NCBI GenBank assembly: GCA_002453315.1
Contig: DKGO01000195.1
Span: 1 to 64,000, forward strand
DNA length: 64,000 nucleotides
Direction of reading: 5' to 3'
Source of the DNA: Caryophanales bacterium UBA6768
Lineage (GTDB): Bacteria > Bacillota > Bacilli > Bacillales_D > Amphibacillaceae
The notes under the pieces are model-generated. The model was not told the origin of the DNA. It worked only from the letters and a program-made list of their open reading frames with translations, and did no database searches. Below, in pieces: positions 46,882-55,950 of this stretch (within the stretch, counting starts at the first letter, position 1; each line of letters starts with the position of its first letter). Made by a program: the position numbers and the translations under genes.

Positions 46882-49800
46882 GTGGATTTATTATCAAGAA
46901 TCAATATTAAGGAGCATTTTCGCCCACAAATTTATCTTCGGGGCTTGAAGTATTTTATTCAAAATCGTGTATATGGGTTAACCTATGATCGTCTCAACAG
47001 TACGTGGGTCGCCCAAGTTTCTGGTACCTATGATTATTATGTTGATATAAAGCTTGCTAACATTCATCAAGGAAATGTTCAAACCTTTTGTGATTGTCCA
47101 GCATTTGATACGTATGGGGAATGTAAACATATAGTTGCAGTGTTACTAGCAATACAACAAGAGGTTAAATCAAAAGAAACTTCCATTAATAAAAATAGCA
47201 AGGTCATAAAAGACTTTTTTAATAATATTGTTGCATCACAAACTCATACACATGTTTCAGTGATGGACAATTTGCCAATGAACGTTGAGTATGAACTACT
47301 CCTTGAATATGATGAAATTTATTTACAAATAAGGACCGGGATTGATCATTGTTATGTTGTGAAAAACCTTAAGGAATTTTTACAAGATGTGCTAGCAAAC
47401 AATCATTATTATTTTACGACAAAATTTACATTTGAACCCGAGCTGCATTATTTTCTACAACAAGATAAGGAAATATTTCAACAATTATTACAAGTGGCAA
47501 AATCGAGTGAAATGTTTTATGAGCAAGAAAATCGTTATGGAAGATCACAAGAAAAGCGTAAAGTTTTAATCACTCCTATAATAATGAAAGATTTGTTAGA
47601 AAAGTTAAATGAACGATCATTAACCGTTCGTTCTAATAATGATGCATTTACAAAGGTAGAGATTAAAACCGATCAATCACCAATAAATTTTACCATTAAC
47701 CGTCACGAGAAAAGCAGTGATATGCTGACGCTTAAAACCGAGGCGGGAAAAGAGTTAATTTATTATGAGTACTACGATATGTTTTTTAAAAAGGGAGTCT
47801 TTTATTTTCCCAATGAGTCACAGTTGGCTGTGTTAAAGCCTGCCATGAATTTGGGGATTCGAAATCATTTATTGCCAATTCAAAAAGATGATGTAGATGA
47901 GTTTTTTTCTGAAGTAGTTCCTGCATTAAAAAAGACGGCAAAGGTTAAAATTGATGATGCTGTATCAAAAGAAATTGTTCAATACCCGTTACGGGCAAAG
48001 CTATTCTTAGAGAAAAACTCAGAAGAAATAACGGGAATGCTGCAATATCATTATGGCCCACATGAAATTAACCCATTTTCAGGAAATGATCAATCAGACA
48101 TGATTATGATTCGTGATATGGAAAAAGAGCGAATTATTATGAATTTTATCGAGCAATCAAATTTTCATTATAACGGGCAAAAGCTATATATATCATTAGA
48201 TAATGATGATGAATTATATGACTTTATCTACCATATTTTACCTAAGTTAGATGAGCATGTTGACTTATATTTAGCAAGTGATATCCATCGAATGATGCTA
48301 GATCATGAACCTATTGCAAGTACAAATGTTTCTGTCCGTTCGGAAACAAATTTATTAGAAATAGGTTTCGACATTAGTGGCGTCAATGAAGATGAGCTAA
48401 GTAAAGTTATTCAATCCATTATTGAGAAAAAACGATTTTATAAATTAAATAGTGGCAAGTTAATGTCGCTCGAAAATGAAAAGTTTGAATCAGTTCAACG
48501 GTTATTTTCTAATTTAGATCTTAATGAATCTCACGTAATTGATGGGAAGATTTCTTTGCCAGTATATAAAGGAACTCAAATTGATGAAGTGATTGAAACG
48601 AAAAAACATTATGATGCTTCGTTTCGACAGCTATTACATCAATTAAACCATCCTGAAGAACAGGAATATCTCGTTCCAGAAGGATTAGAGGCGTCGTTAA
48701 GAGATTATCAATTAACCGGTTATCAATGGTTTAAATCGTTAAGTTACTATCATTTGGGTGGGATTTTAGCAGATGATATGGGATTAGGAAAAACAATTCA
48801 ATCGATTGCTTATATATTGTCTGAACCAAGTGATCATCCCCATTTGGTCGTCGTTCCATCATCTGTCGTTTATAATTGGCGAAATGAATGTAAAAAATTT
48901 GCTCCTAGCCTATCTGTCGCTATTTTAACGGGAACAAAGGAAGAACGGCAAAAGAAAATGCAAACTGCAAAAAATAAAGATGTATGGATTACTTCATACG
49001 GTACAATTCGTCAAGATATGGAGGAATATAAGGATTTAATTTTTCAAACGTTGTTGCTCGATGAGGCCCAGTATATTAAAAATTATGCGACAAAAACTTC
49101 CAAGGCAATCCGCCAAATCAGTGCTAAAAGAAGATTTGCCTTAAGCGGTACACCGATAGAGAACTCAGTCGATGAGTTGTGGGCAATTTTCCAAGTCATT
49201 TTACCAGGTCTGATGCCAAATAAAAAGGCATTTCGTCAATTGGAGCCATATAAAATTGCTTCCATGACAAAGCCTTTCATATTACGAAGAATCAAGGAAG
49301 ATGTATTAAAGGAACTTCCTGAAAAAATTGAATCTGTTCATATTTCAGAATTAACACAAGAACAAAAGGAACTGTATGTTGGTTATTTACAACAACTCCA
49401 AAAAGATACCGCAACTTCTATTGCCTCTGAAGGATTTCAGAAAAGTAGGATGAAAATTTTAGCCGGATTGACGAGGCTACGCCAAATTTGTTGTCATCCA
49501 TCACTGTTTATTGAAAATTATGAGGGAGAATCCGGAAAATTAAACGAATTGATAGATTCAATTGAGCAATTGACTGTAGAAGGAAAAAGAATGCTTATAT
49601 TTTCACAGTTTACAAGTATGCATGACATTATTATGAAGGAGTTAGAAGATCGAAAGATTGATTATTTTTATTTGCATGGCCAGACTCCCTCGGAAAAACG
49701 GGTGCAAATGACAGAGGCATTCAATCAGGGAGAAAAGAGTATATTTTTAATTTCCTTACGTGCAGGTGGGACTGGTTTAAATTTAACTGGCGCAGATACC

Positions 49801-50043
49801 GTCATTTTATTTGATTTATGGTGGAACCCGGCAGTAGAAGATCAAGCCGCGGGCAGAGCCCATCGCTTTGGTCAAAAAAAGGTAGTTCATGTCATTCGTT
49901 ATTTAACTGAAGGAACAATTGAGGAAAAGATTTACGAATTACAACAAAAGAAACGGGAATTAATCGATCAAGTTATTCAACCGGGAGAAACGATGTTATC
50001 AAGTTTATCTGAAGATGATGTGAAAGAATTGCTAGGTATGTAA
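46882..50043 (+). CDS. ywqA: SNF2-family helicase with SWIM zinc finger (YwqA-like)
   Basis: 1053-residue SWI2/SNF2 ATPase. The N-terminal SWIM zinc finger has C70, C72, C81 and H83 (FCDCPAF...ECKHI). A bacterial SNF2-associated region follows to about residue 590. The motor domain has Walker A DDMGLGKT with K637, the DEAQ box LLLDEAQYIKN, and the second RecA lobe with LRAGGTGLNLTGAD and AAGRAHRFGQ. Such proteins remodel nucleic acid-protein complexes, for example RNA polymerase, but the target here is unknown. The start is GTG with GGGGAG upstream. Confidence 0.94.
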   Translation: MDLLSRINIKEHFRPQIYLRGLKYFIQNRVYGLTYDRLNSTWVAQVSGTYDYYVDIKLANIHQGNVQTFCDCPAFDTYGECKHIVAVLLAIQQEVKSKETSINKNSKVIKDFFNNIVASQTHTHVSVMDNLPMNVEYELLLEYDEIYLQIRTGIDHCYVVKNLKEFLQDVLANNHYYFTTKFTFEPELHYFLQQDKEIFQQLLQVAKSSEMFYEQENRYGRSQEKRKVLITPIIMKDLLEKLNERSLTVRSNNDAFTKVEIKTDQSPINFTINRHEKSSDMLTLKTEAGKELIYYEYYDMFFKKGVFYFPNESQLAVLKPAMNLGIRNHLLPIQKDDVDEFFSEVVPALKKTAKVKIDDAVSKEIVQYPLRAKLFLEKNSEEITGMLQYHYGPHEINPFSGNDQSDMIMIRDMEKERIIMNFIEQSNFHYNGQKLYISLDNDDELYDFIYHILPKLDEHVDLYLASDIHRMMLDHEPIASTNVSVRSETNLLEIGFDISGVNEDELSKVIQSIIEKKRFYKLNSGKLMSLENEKFESVQRLFSNLDLNESHVIDGKISLPVYKGTQIDEVIETKKHYDASFRQLLHQLNHPEEQEYLVPEGLEASLRDYQLTGYQWFKSLSYYHLGGILADDMGLGKTIQSIAYILSEPSDHPHLVVVPSSVVYNWRNECKKFAPSLSVAILTGTKEERQKKMQTAKNKDVWITSYGTIRQDMEEYKDLIFQTLLLDEAQYIKNYATKTSKAIRQISAKRRFALSGTPIENSVDELWAIFQVILPGLMPNKKAFRQLEPYKIASMTKPFILRRIKEDVLKELPEKIESVHISELTQEQKELYVGYLQQLQKDTATSIASEGFQKSRMKILAGLTRLRQICCHPSLFIENYEGESGKLNELIDSIEQLTVEGKRMLIFSQFTSMHDIIMKELEDRKIDYFYLHGQTPSEKRVQMTEAFNQGEKSIFLISLRAGGTGLNLTGADTVILFDLWWNPAVEDQAAGRAHRFGQKKVVHVIRYLTEGTIEEKIYELQQKKRELIDQVIQPGETMLSSLSEDDVKELLGM

Positions 50044-50073
50044 AATATGTCATACGGATGGAAGTAGATACTG

Positions 50074-51408
50074 GTGCCAAAACAATATGATTTTACATCG
50101 GGGAATATATTTAAGCAATTAGTCTTTTTTTCAGGTCCCATTATATTAGCTAATATGCTACAGATCTCTTATCAACTCGTAGATAGTTTGTGGATTGGTA
50201 ATCTGCTCGGTGCAGAGGCATTAGGGGCTGTCGCTATTTCGAGTGTGATTATTTTTACAATGCTTGCCTTTGTTATTGGCATCAATAATGCCTCATTGAC
50301 GATACTTTCCCAACAGAAAGGTCGTGGTGATCAAACGGGGTTAATGAATTATTTGAATGCCTTTGTTGTCGTATTGACAATTATTTCTATCCTCGTCAGT
50401 ATCATCGGCTTTTTTATGGCTGATTGGTTATTACAGTTGTTAGGAACACCGAAAGATATATTCCCTTTAGCTAAAGCCTATTTACAAATCAATTTTATAG
50501 GAGCATTATTTCTTTTCGGTTATAATTTTATTAGTACAGTATTACGGGCCCTTGGGGATAGCAAAACTCCATTGATATTTGTGGCAACGGCTGTTTTGTT
50601 AAATATCGTTCTTGATCCACTCTTTATTTCCGTTTTTAATTTTGGAATAAAAGGAGCGGCAATTGCAACAATTATTTCGCAAGGAAGTGCTTTTTTATTC
50701 GGGCTTATTTATGTATTAAGAAGGAGATTGGCCCCTTTTCAATTGCCACGTGTACCTAAATGGAAAGAGGTCACGTTAATTTTGAACTTAGGAATTCCGG
50801 CGGGTTTACAAATGGCAGTTATTTCTGCTGGCTCAGCTGCAATTATGAGTGTTGTTACAAAATTCGGAAGTGGAGTCGTTGGTGGGTATAGTGCAGCACA
50901 ATCTCTTGACCGAATGATCATGCTACCTGCTCAATCAATTGGAATTGCTGTAAATAGTATGGCAGGGCAAAATATTGGAATAAAGCAGTGGCAAAGGGTT
51001 CATCGTATCGCAAAAACGGCATTACTTTATAAAATGATGATTATGCTGTCAATTAGTACAGTCGTATTTATTTTTCCGAAGTTTTTGGTTACGTTATTTA
51101 TACGGGATGTAGATTCTGTCGAATATGCTGTTATTTATTTAAAAATTATTGCTTACTGTTTTCCCTTACTAGGGATAAATTTTATTTTAAATGGTATCGT
51201 TCGTGCGTCCGGTGCTATGTACCAAGTGTTGGTACTTAACTTAATTTCATTTTGGGTGCTCCGTTATCCGTTAACTTCCATAGGGGCAAGTTTATATGGA
51301 GAAATTGGAATCCCGATCGGTATAGGAGTTAGCTTTCTTGTCAGCAGTATTATTGCTACGGGTTATTATTTATTTGGTGGTTGGAGAAAAAAGGTAATTT
51401 TAGATTAA
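50074..51408 (+). CDS. MATE-family efflux transporter
   Basis: 444-residue protein with 12 membrane segments in two related halves. It begins with the MATE-like FKQLVFFSGPIILANMLQISYQLVDSLWIG; FISTVLRALGDSKTPLIF and GIVRASGAMYQVLVLNLI are further family blocks. MATE exporters use Na+ or H+ gradients to expel cationic drugs; substrate and coupling ion cannot be told. The GTG start at 50074 has only a weak ribosome binding site. It follows the helicase by 30 bp. Confidence 0.9.
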   Translation: MPKQYDFTSGNIFKQLVFFSGPIILANMLQISYQLVDSLWIGNLLGAEALGAVAISSVIIFTMLAFVIGINNASLTILSQQKGRGDQTGLMNYLNAFVVVLTIISILVSIIGFFMADWLLQLLGTPKDIFPLAKAYLQINFIGALFLFGYNFISTVLRALGDSKTPLIFVATAVLLNIVLDPLFISVFNFGIKGAAIATIISQGSAFLFGLIYVLRRRLAPFQLPRVPKWKEVTLILNLGIPAGLQMAVISAGSAAIMSVVTKFGSGVVGGYSAAQSLDRMIMLPAQSIGIAVNSMAGQNIGIKQWQRVHRIAKTALLYKMMIMLSISTVVFIFPKFLVTLFIRDVDSVEYAVIYLKIIAYCFPLLGINFILNGIVRASGAMYQVLVLNLISFWVLRYPLTSIGASLYGEIGIPIGIGVSFLVSSIIATGYYLFGGWRKKVILD

Positions 51409-51427
51409 ATAAGAATGGAGTGATGAC

Positions 51428-51649
51428 ATGCTTTCTTTAAGTAAACTTTCCCTTTTATTAAGTCTCGGCTTTTTTATGTTTGGAGCTTTTAATATATATG
51501 ACGAGGTTGTTTCTGGGGTGTTTATTGTCCATCAATCTATTGGAATTGCCTCATTATTTGTAAGTGTTTTATTATTTTTGAATTTTCGTATGTGCCTGCT
51601 AAAAAATACATCATGTAAAATTAACACAACAAAAAAACAACGATTTTAA
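51428..51649 (+). CDS. Small hypothetical membrane protein
   Basis: 73 residues with two hydrophobic segments (about 5-20 and 30-52) and a basic C-terminal tail. The family is not recognised. Supporting it as a gene are a good GGAGTGATG ribosome binding site, an ATG 19 bp after the MATE gene and no competing frame. It may be cotranscribed with the MATE exporter. Confidence 0.6.
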   Translation: MLSLSKLSLLLSLGFFMFGAFNIYDEVVSGVFIVHQSIGIASLFVSVLLFLNFRMCLLKNTSCKINTTKKQRF

Positions 51650-51723
51650 GTAGGTTACATTGTAAAATCCTAGTGTAAATTGTTATGATACTAAGGTAAA
51701 GTGAAAATCGAAAGGGGATTTTA

Positions 51724-52104
51724 ATGATGAAAGAAGTATTTACTGATAAGGCTCCCGCCGCTATTGGGCCATATTCACAGGCAATTGTGGCAGGGGATTT
51801 TATGTTTGCCTCTGGTGCGATTGGGATTGATCCAGCAACTGGTGAAGTAGTGGAAGGAATTGAAAAGCAAACGGTTCAAGTAATGGAAAATTTAAAAACA
51901 ATATTGGCAGAAGCGGATGCCGATTTTTCGCAAGTAACTAAATTTACAATCTACTTAAATTCTATGAATGACTTTGCTACGGTAAATGAACTTTATGGCA
52001 ACTATTTAACTAAACCTTATCCGGCAAGAGCGACAATCGAAGTTAGTCGTTTACCGAAGGATGTTTTGGTAGAAATTGATGCGATTGTCTATATGAAAAA
52101 GTAG
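51724..52104 (+). CDS. ridA: RidA-family enamine/imine deaminase
   Basis: 126-residue Rid/YjgF/UK114 protein that hydrolyses reactive 2-aminoacrylate and related imines. The signature APAAIGPYSQAIVAGDFMFASG, the loop with NLKTILAEA and the C-terminal ARATIEVSRLPKDVLVEIDA with the catalytic arginine are clear. Tandem ATGs at 51724 and 51727 follow AAAGGGG; either could be used. A terminator follows. Confidence 0.95.
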   Translation: MMKEVFTDKAPAAIGPYSQAIVAGDFMFASGAIGIDPATGEVVEGIEKQTVQVMENLKTILAEADADFSQVTKFTIYLNSMNDFATVNELYGNYLTKPYPARATIEVSRLPKDVLVEIDAIVYMKK

Positions 52105-52140
52105 ATTAAAGTTAAATAAAGGTAAGTAACATGCAGAAAG

Positions 52141-52198
52141 TAGTTCAGTATAAATGTGCAAAAGACCAAATTGTACCTTTAAACTGAACTATTTTTTT
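52141..52198 (+). terminator. Terminator after ridA
   Basis: TAGTTCAGT (52141-52149) pairs with ACTGAACTA (52183-52191), followed by seven T residues. The loop is long (33 nt). Confidence 0.82.
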
Positions 52199-52433
52199 AG
52201 ATTCATTTTCATAATGGCGAATTTCTGGAATAAGGGTCAATCACCCTTTGACAGGGTATCATTCGTTGTTTGAACCGAATTGGAATCACCCATACATCGA
52301 TTTAAAATGACGCTGTTCTTTAAAAAGGGGATGGAGTTTTTTGCTTGGAACTAAATCAAATTATGAGTTGGAAAGGGGTAACCTTCCTTTTTCACCCTAA
52401 AATTTAAATTACTTTGTAATATTCTTCGACATT

Positions 52434-52460
52434 TAAAACTTTTCTCTGTTAAATTACGAA
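52434..52460 (+). promoter_or_regulatory. Possible ECF-type promoter of the sigma gene
   Basis: TAAAAC at 52434-52439 and CGAA at 52457-52460, 17 bp apart, loosely resemble the AAC/CGT-type promoters read by ECF sigma factors, which often transcribe their own genes. The rest of the 379-bp gap 52105-52483 holds the ridA terminator and unrecognised sequence, including a small inverted pair AAGGGT/ACCCTT near 52233-52249. Confidence 0.25.
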
Positions 52461-52483
52461 TATATAAGTAGAGTGGTGGGGTT

Positions 52484-53038
52484 ATGAGTGAGGAACAATA
52501 TTGGATTAAAAAAATAAAGAGAAATAGCAATCATAAAGCAGCTAATCGGCTAATCACTAAATATTATCGGGAAATGTATGCTTTCGTCTATAAACAAACA
52601 CTGGACATCCATTTATCTGAGGATCTGACCCAAGAGGTTTTTATTAGAGTGCTGAAATCAATTGGGCGTTTCGATGAAAGGAAAGCATCATTTCGTACAT
52701 GGTTGTATCGAGTGGCTTCCAATCAAATGATTGATTATTTCCGTTCAAAAAACTACAAATTAACAAAACTAGTTGAGTCCTTAAATCATGATGACTTTGG
52801 GGGTCGCTATGATTTGGCAGCATCGCTTATGTACAAGGAAGATGTGGAAAAAGTAAACCTATTGATCAATCAACTGCCTCCCGATTATCAACAAATTATC
52901 CGTCTAAAATTATTTGGAGACTATACGCTTAAGGAAATTTCCAACGTGGTACAAGTACCCCTATCAACGGTTAAATCTAGATATTACACAGCTCTTAACT
53001 TTGTAAGAAAAGAAATGGAGGATAATTATAGTGAATAA
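52484..53038 (+). CDS. ECF-type sigma factor
   Basis: 184-residue sigma-70-family factor with only regions 2 and 4. Region 2 (about residues 24-90) has VYKQTLDIHLSEDLTQEVFIRVL and FRTWLYRVASNQMIDYFR; region 4 (about 125-178) has QLPPDYQQIIRLKLFGDYTLKEIS and VPLSTVKSRYY. It is expected to turn on the genes behind it in response to an envelope signal. The general arrangement recalls the B. subtilis sigY operon (sigma gene with ABC transporter genes), but the partner proteins differ. It overlaps the next gene by 8 bp. Confidence 0.93.
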   Translation: MSEEQYWIKKIKRNSNHKAANRLITKYYREMYAFVYKQTLDIHLSEDLTQEVFIRVLKSIGRFDERKASFRTWLYRVASNQMIDYFRSKNYKLTKLVESLNHDDFGGRYDLAASLMYKEDVEKVNLLINQLPPDYQQIIRLKLFGDYTLKEISNVVQVPLSTVKSRYYTALNFVRKEMEDNYSE

Positions 53039-53786
53039 AGAAAAGTTAGAAATTCCTTTTCCAGATGAACAAAAGATTCAAACAGAGATCAAAAGAATTG
53101 TCAAGGTCAGTTTGAAACCGAGACAGTCATTTCTTGCTTATGTCATTCAATTGTATAAAACAATTGGGCTGAAATATCTTTTTATTAATCGAAGAGAAGG
53201 ATTATTGCTCTGTTTTTCCATTTTGGTCATGATGATTTACTTATCTAGTGCTGTAACTAAAACAGCACAGGACGAAACTGCTGTGTATTTATTTCTATTC
53301 CTTGTTTCACCTTTGATTTTTACTTCACTTTCGCTTTACGACTATTTTTACAAACGTCATTATGAAACGATTGAAGTAGAAATGACCACAAAATTAAACT
53401 TATATCAGGTGACTGCTTTTAAAATGTTGATTTTTAGTGTGATTTCTATATTTTTAAATATGTTTTGTATTACGATTCTGTCTATCGTATATGAAGAAAT
53501 ACACTTTATAAAAGCTATTTTAATCTCAACGACAGCGTTGTTTTTGTTCTCCATTATCTTTTTAGCTGCTTTAATGAAAAAACAAACAGGATGGCAAGTA
53601 ATTTTTGTTATATTCGGGTGGGTTGGATTTAATATCACATTTATTATATTGCAAAATCATTTATATATGAACATGTTGATGACATTGCCTGTTTTTGTGT
53701 ATGCAGCTATTTTGATTGTAAGTATAATCGTGTATCTTCAATACTTAAGCAAGCTGGTTCGCATGACACCAACGAAAGGAGTTTAG
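53031..53786 (+). CDS. Membrane protein, candidate anti-sigma factor of the ECF cassette
   Basis: 251 residues: a charged N-terminal cytoplasmic segment of about 60 residues (IPFPDEQKIQTEIKRIV) and then six predicted membrane segments. It has no zinc-finger anti-sigma motif and no known domain that I recognise. The GTG start has ATGGAGGATA upstream and overlaps the sigma stop by 8 bp, so the two are made in fixed ratio, the usual arrangement for a sigma factor and its membrane anti-sigma. An ABC permease component is the alternative reading. Confidence 0.75.
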   Translation: MNKEKLEIPFPDEQKIQTEIKRIVKVSLKPRQSFLAYVIQLYKTIGLKYLFINRREGLLLCFSILVMMIYLSSAVTKTAQDETAVYLFLFLVSPLIFTSLSLYDYFYKRHYETIEVEMTTKLNLYQVTAFKMLIFSVISIFLNMFCITILSIVYEEIHFIKAILISTTALFLFSIIFLAALMKKQTGWQVIFVIFGWVGFNITFIILQNHLYMNMLMTLPVFVYAAILIVSIIVYLQYLSKLVRMTPTKGV

Positions 53787-53790
53787 ACTT

Positions 53791-54666
53791 ATGTTAGTTG
53801 TTAACAATGTTAGTAAAAAATATGGAAGATATTCTGCTTTAGAACAAGTAAAACTCGAATTTGGGACGGGGATTTATGGATTACTCGCTCCCAATGGTGC
53901 CGGTAAAACGACACTTATAAAAATGCTTGTAACACTTTTATCTCCAAGCAAGGGGGAAATCCTTTATAATGGCACAAACATTTTAGATCTAGATGAAGAA
54001 TATCGGGATAAGCTTGGATATTTACCACAACAATTTGGTTATTATAAAAATTATTCTCCTAAACAATTTTTATTGTATTTGGCTGCATTAAAAGGAATGG
54101 AGAAAAAAGTTGCACTTCCAACAATAGAAAAGTTACTACATCAGGTAGCCTTGGGTGATGTTGCTGATAAAAAGATGCGGAAGTTTTCCGGAGGTATGAT
54201 TCAACGGGTTGGGATTGCACAGGCCTTGCTTAATGATCCGGAAATTTTAATTTTGGACGAGCCGACTGCAGGACTTGATCCAAAGGAGCGAGCACGCTTT
54301 CGTAATATATTAACTGGACTTGCACGTGAAAGGATTGTCATTATTTCAACACATATCGTGTCTGATATTGAATCGATTGCTAATAAAGTAATTATGATAA
54401 AAAACAAACAACTGCTGTATGAGGATACCGTTGAGCAAATTTGCAGTACACTGGAAGGGTTTGTCTATGAAACATCCATTCTCTTTGAGCGATTAGAACA
54501 ATTTCGTCAACAGTACATGCTTTTATCAGAGAAGCAAGAACGTGGTAACATGATTGTTCGCTTCGTTCATAAAGGAGAAATGGACCCTGATTGGGAGTCG
54601 GTTGCTCCCCATCTTGAGGATGTCTTTCTTTATGAATACCGTGATGATATCCAGGAGAAAGAGTGA
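53791..54666 (+). CDS. ABC transporter ATPase of the ECF cassette
   Basis: 291-residue ATPase: Walker A APNGAGKTT, Q-loop LPQQFGYY, signature FSGGMIQRVGIAQALL, Walker B EILILDEPTAGLDP and H-loop IISTHIV. The Walker A loop begins LLAPNGAGKT rather than the usual LLGPNGAGKT. A C-terminal 80-residue extension is typical of ABC-2 type exporters. It starts 4 bp after the membrane protein and presumably pairs with the two permeases behind it. Exporters of this class remove or sense peptide antibiotics and lipids. Confidence 0.92.
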   Translation: MLVVNNVSKKYGRYSALEQVKLEFGTGIYGLLAPNGAGKTTLIKMLVTLLSPSKGEILYNGTNILDLDEEYRDKLGYLPQQFGYYKNYSPKQFLLYLAALKGMEKKVALPTIEKLLHQVALGDVADKKMRKFSGGMIQRVGIAQALLNDPEILILDEPTAGLDPKERARFRNILTGLARERIVIISTHIVSDIESIANKVIMIKNKQLLYEDTVEQICSTLEGFVYETSILFERLEQFRQQYMLLSEKQERGNMIVRFVHKGEMDPDWESVAPHLEDVFLYEYRDDIQEKE

Positions 54667-54670
54667 AGTC

Positions 54671-55939
54671 ATGAGAATCATTTTACTAGAATGTAAAAAG
54701 GCACTATTATCACCGATTATTTTAGGACTAATCTTCCTATTTTCTGTTTGGAATATTTTTGTTATCCAGACTTCTTCCGACTTTAACGAGGATTTGTCAA
54801 TTGTAAATGAAATAGTTGAAAAATATGGGCCAGAATTTACAGATGAATCCCTTGAAAAAGTTAATGGGGAAATAACAAGAGAATTGGCAGAATTAAATTC
54901 AATAACAGAGAAAACAACTAGTCAAACCTTCGATAGTGCATTTGAATTTTTTAATCAGCTCTCATATGAAGGTCAAACAAAGTATACAGAAAAACAATTA
55001 CAGTCATTTTCTACATTATCTATAAAAGAAATGTATATGAATAATGCAAAGTCCATGGATGACAGATATGCCGAATTGGATATTATAAAATTAGGGGAAA
55101 GTGAGATTAGAAAATATGGGTTAACAGGGGCAGCAGCTGATACTTTACAGCATGAATATACTAAGTTCTCTGATCGGTTTACAGAACTGCAACAAAATGG
55201 CGAACATCGTCAATGGTTTTTCTCCGGACAAAACTATCATATGCATAGCCTTTTATTCGGTACTGTATTTCGCCATCTATTAATAGAAGGAATGATACTA
55301 GTTGTACTAGCAACTGCTTTAATTACTAACTTTGAATTTGAAAATCGAACACAATTGGTAACCTATGCAACAAAACGTGGTAGAAAGTTAATGAATGATA
55401 AATTAGTTGCTTCTTTATTTACAGCATCAATCATGATTGGCATTTTGTTCATTATGACGCTTGGGACTTATTTTACGACATTTGATTATTCTTATCTATG
55501 GAATACAGCCATTAGCAGCGGTTTCAATTGGGAAATGAAATTTAATGTTCCCTATGCCTCATGGTGGAATTGGTCGTTATTAACCTACTTGGTGATGGGC
55601 CTTATCCTATCTCTTGTCTGTATGCTGCTGTTTTCCTTATTTACCTTTACTATATCTGTATTCGTAAAGAATAGTTATTTTACTTTTATTTTATTTGCTA
55701 TTATCTTTATTACCTTATTTCTAGTTCCTGGTTTTATCCCGAACTCCTCTATTCTCAAGCTATTCACAGGATTTAATTTATCACCTTTATTATTAAATCC
55801 AGGGCAGTGGTGGATGGGGTTAGGTGGGCTTATCATGTTTAAAAGTTATGAATGGATGACGGTTCTAGCTTGGACGGTCATTTATATTTCGATATGTGTC
55901 ATTGTTTTAAAAAAATTCATAAAAGAAGATATTTCTTAA
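54671..55939 (+). CDS. ABC permease 1 with large extracytoplasmic domain
   Basis: 422-residue membrane protein: one membrane segment (about residues 12-32), an extracytoplasmic domain of about 170 residues, then five or six segments from about 205 on. The external domain has the motif EKYGPEFTDESLEK shared in altered form with permease 2. The frame is open to 54554 inside the ATPase gene, but the ATG at 54671 follows GGAGAAAGAGTG and begins MRIILLECKKALLSPI, the normal type of start. Confidence 0.85.
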   Translation: MRIILLECKKALLSPIILGLIFLFSVWNIFVIQTSSDFNEDLSIVNEIVEKYGPEFTDESLEKVNGEITRELAELNSITEKTTSQTFDSAFEFFNQLSYEGQTKYTEKQLQSFSTLSIKEMYMNNAKSMDDRYAELDIIKLGESEIRKYGLTGAAADTLQHEYTKFSDRFTELQQNGEHRQWFFSGQNYHMHSLLFGTVFRHLLIEGMILVVLATALITNFEFENRTQLVTYATKRGRKLMNDKLVASLFTASIMIGILFIMTLGTYFTTFDYSYLWNTAISSGFNWEMKFNVPYASWWNWSLLTYLVMGLILSLVCMLLFSLFTFTISVFVKNSYFTFILFAIIFITLFLVPGFIPNSSILKLFTGFNLSPLLLNPGQWWMGLGGLIMFKSYEWMTVLAWTVIYISICVIVLKKFIKEDIS

Positions 55940-55950
55940 GGAGAATTTTC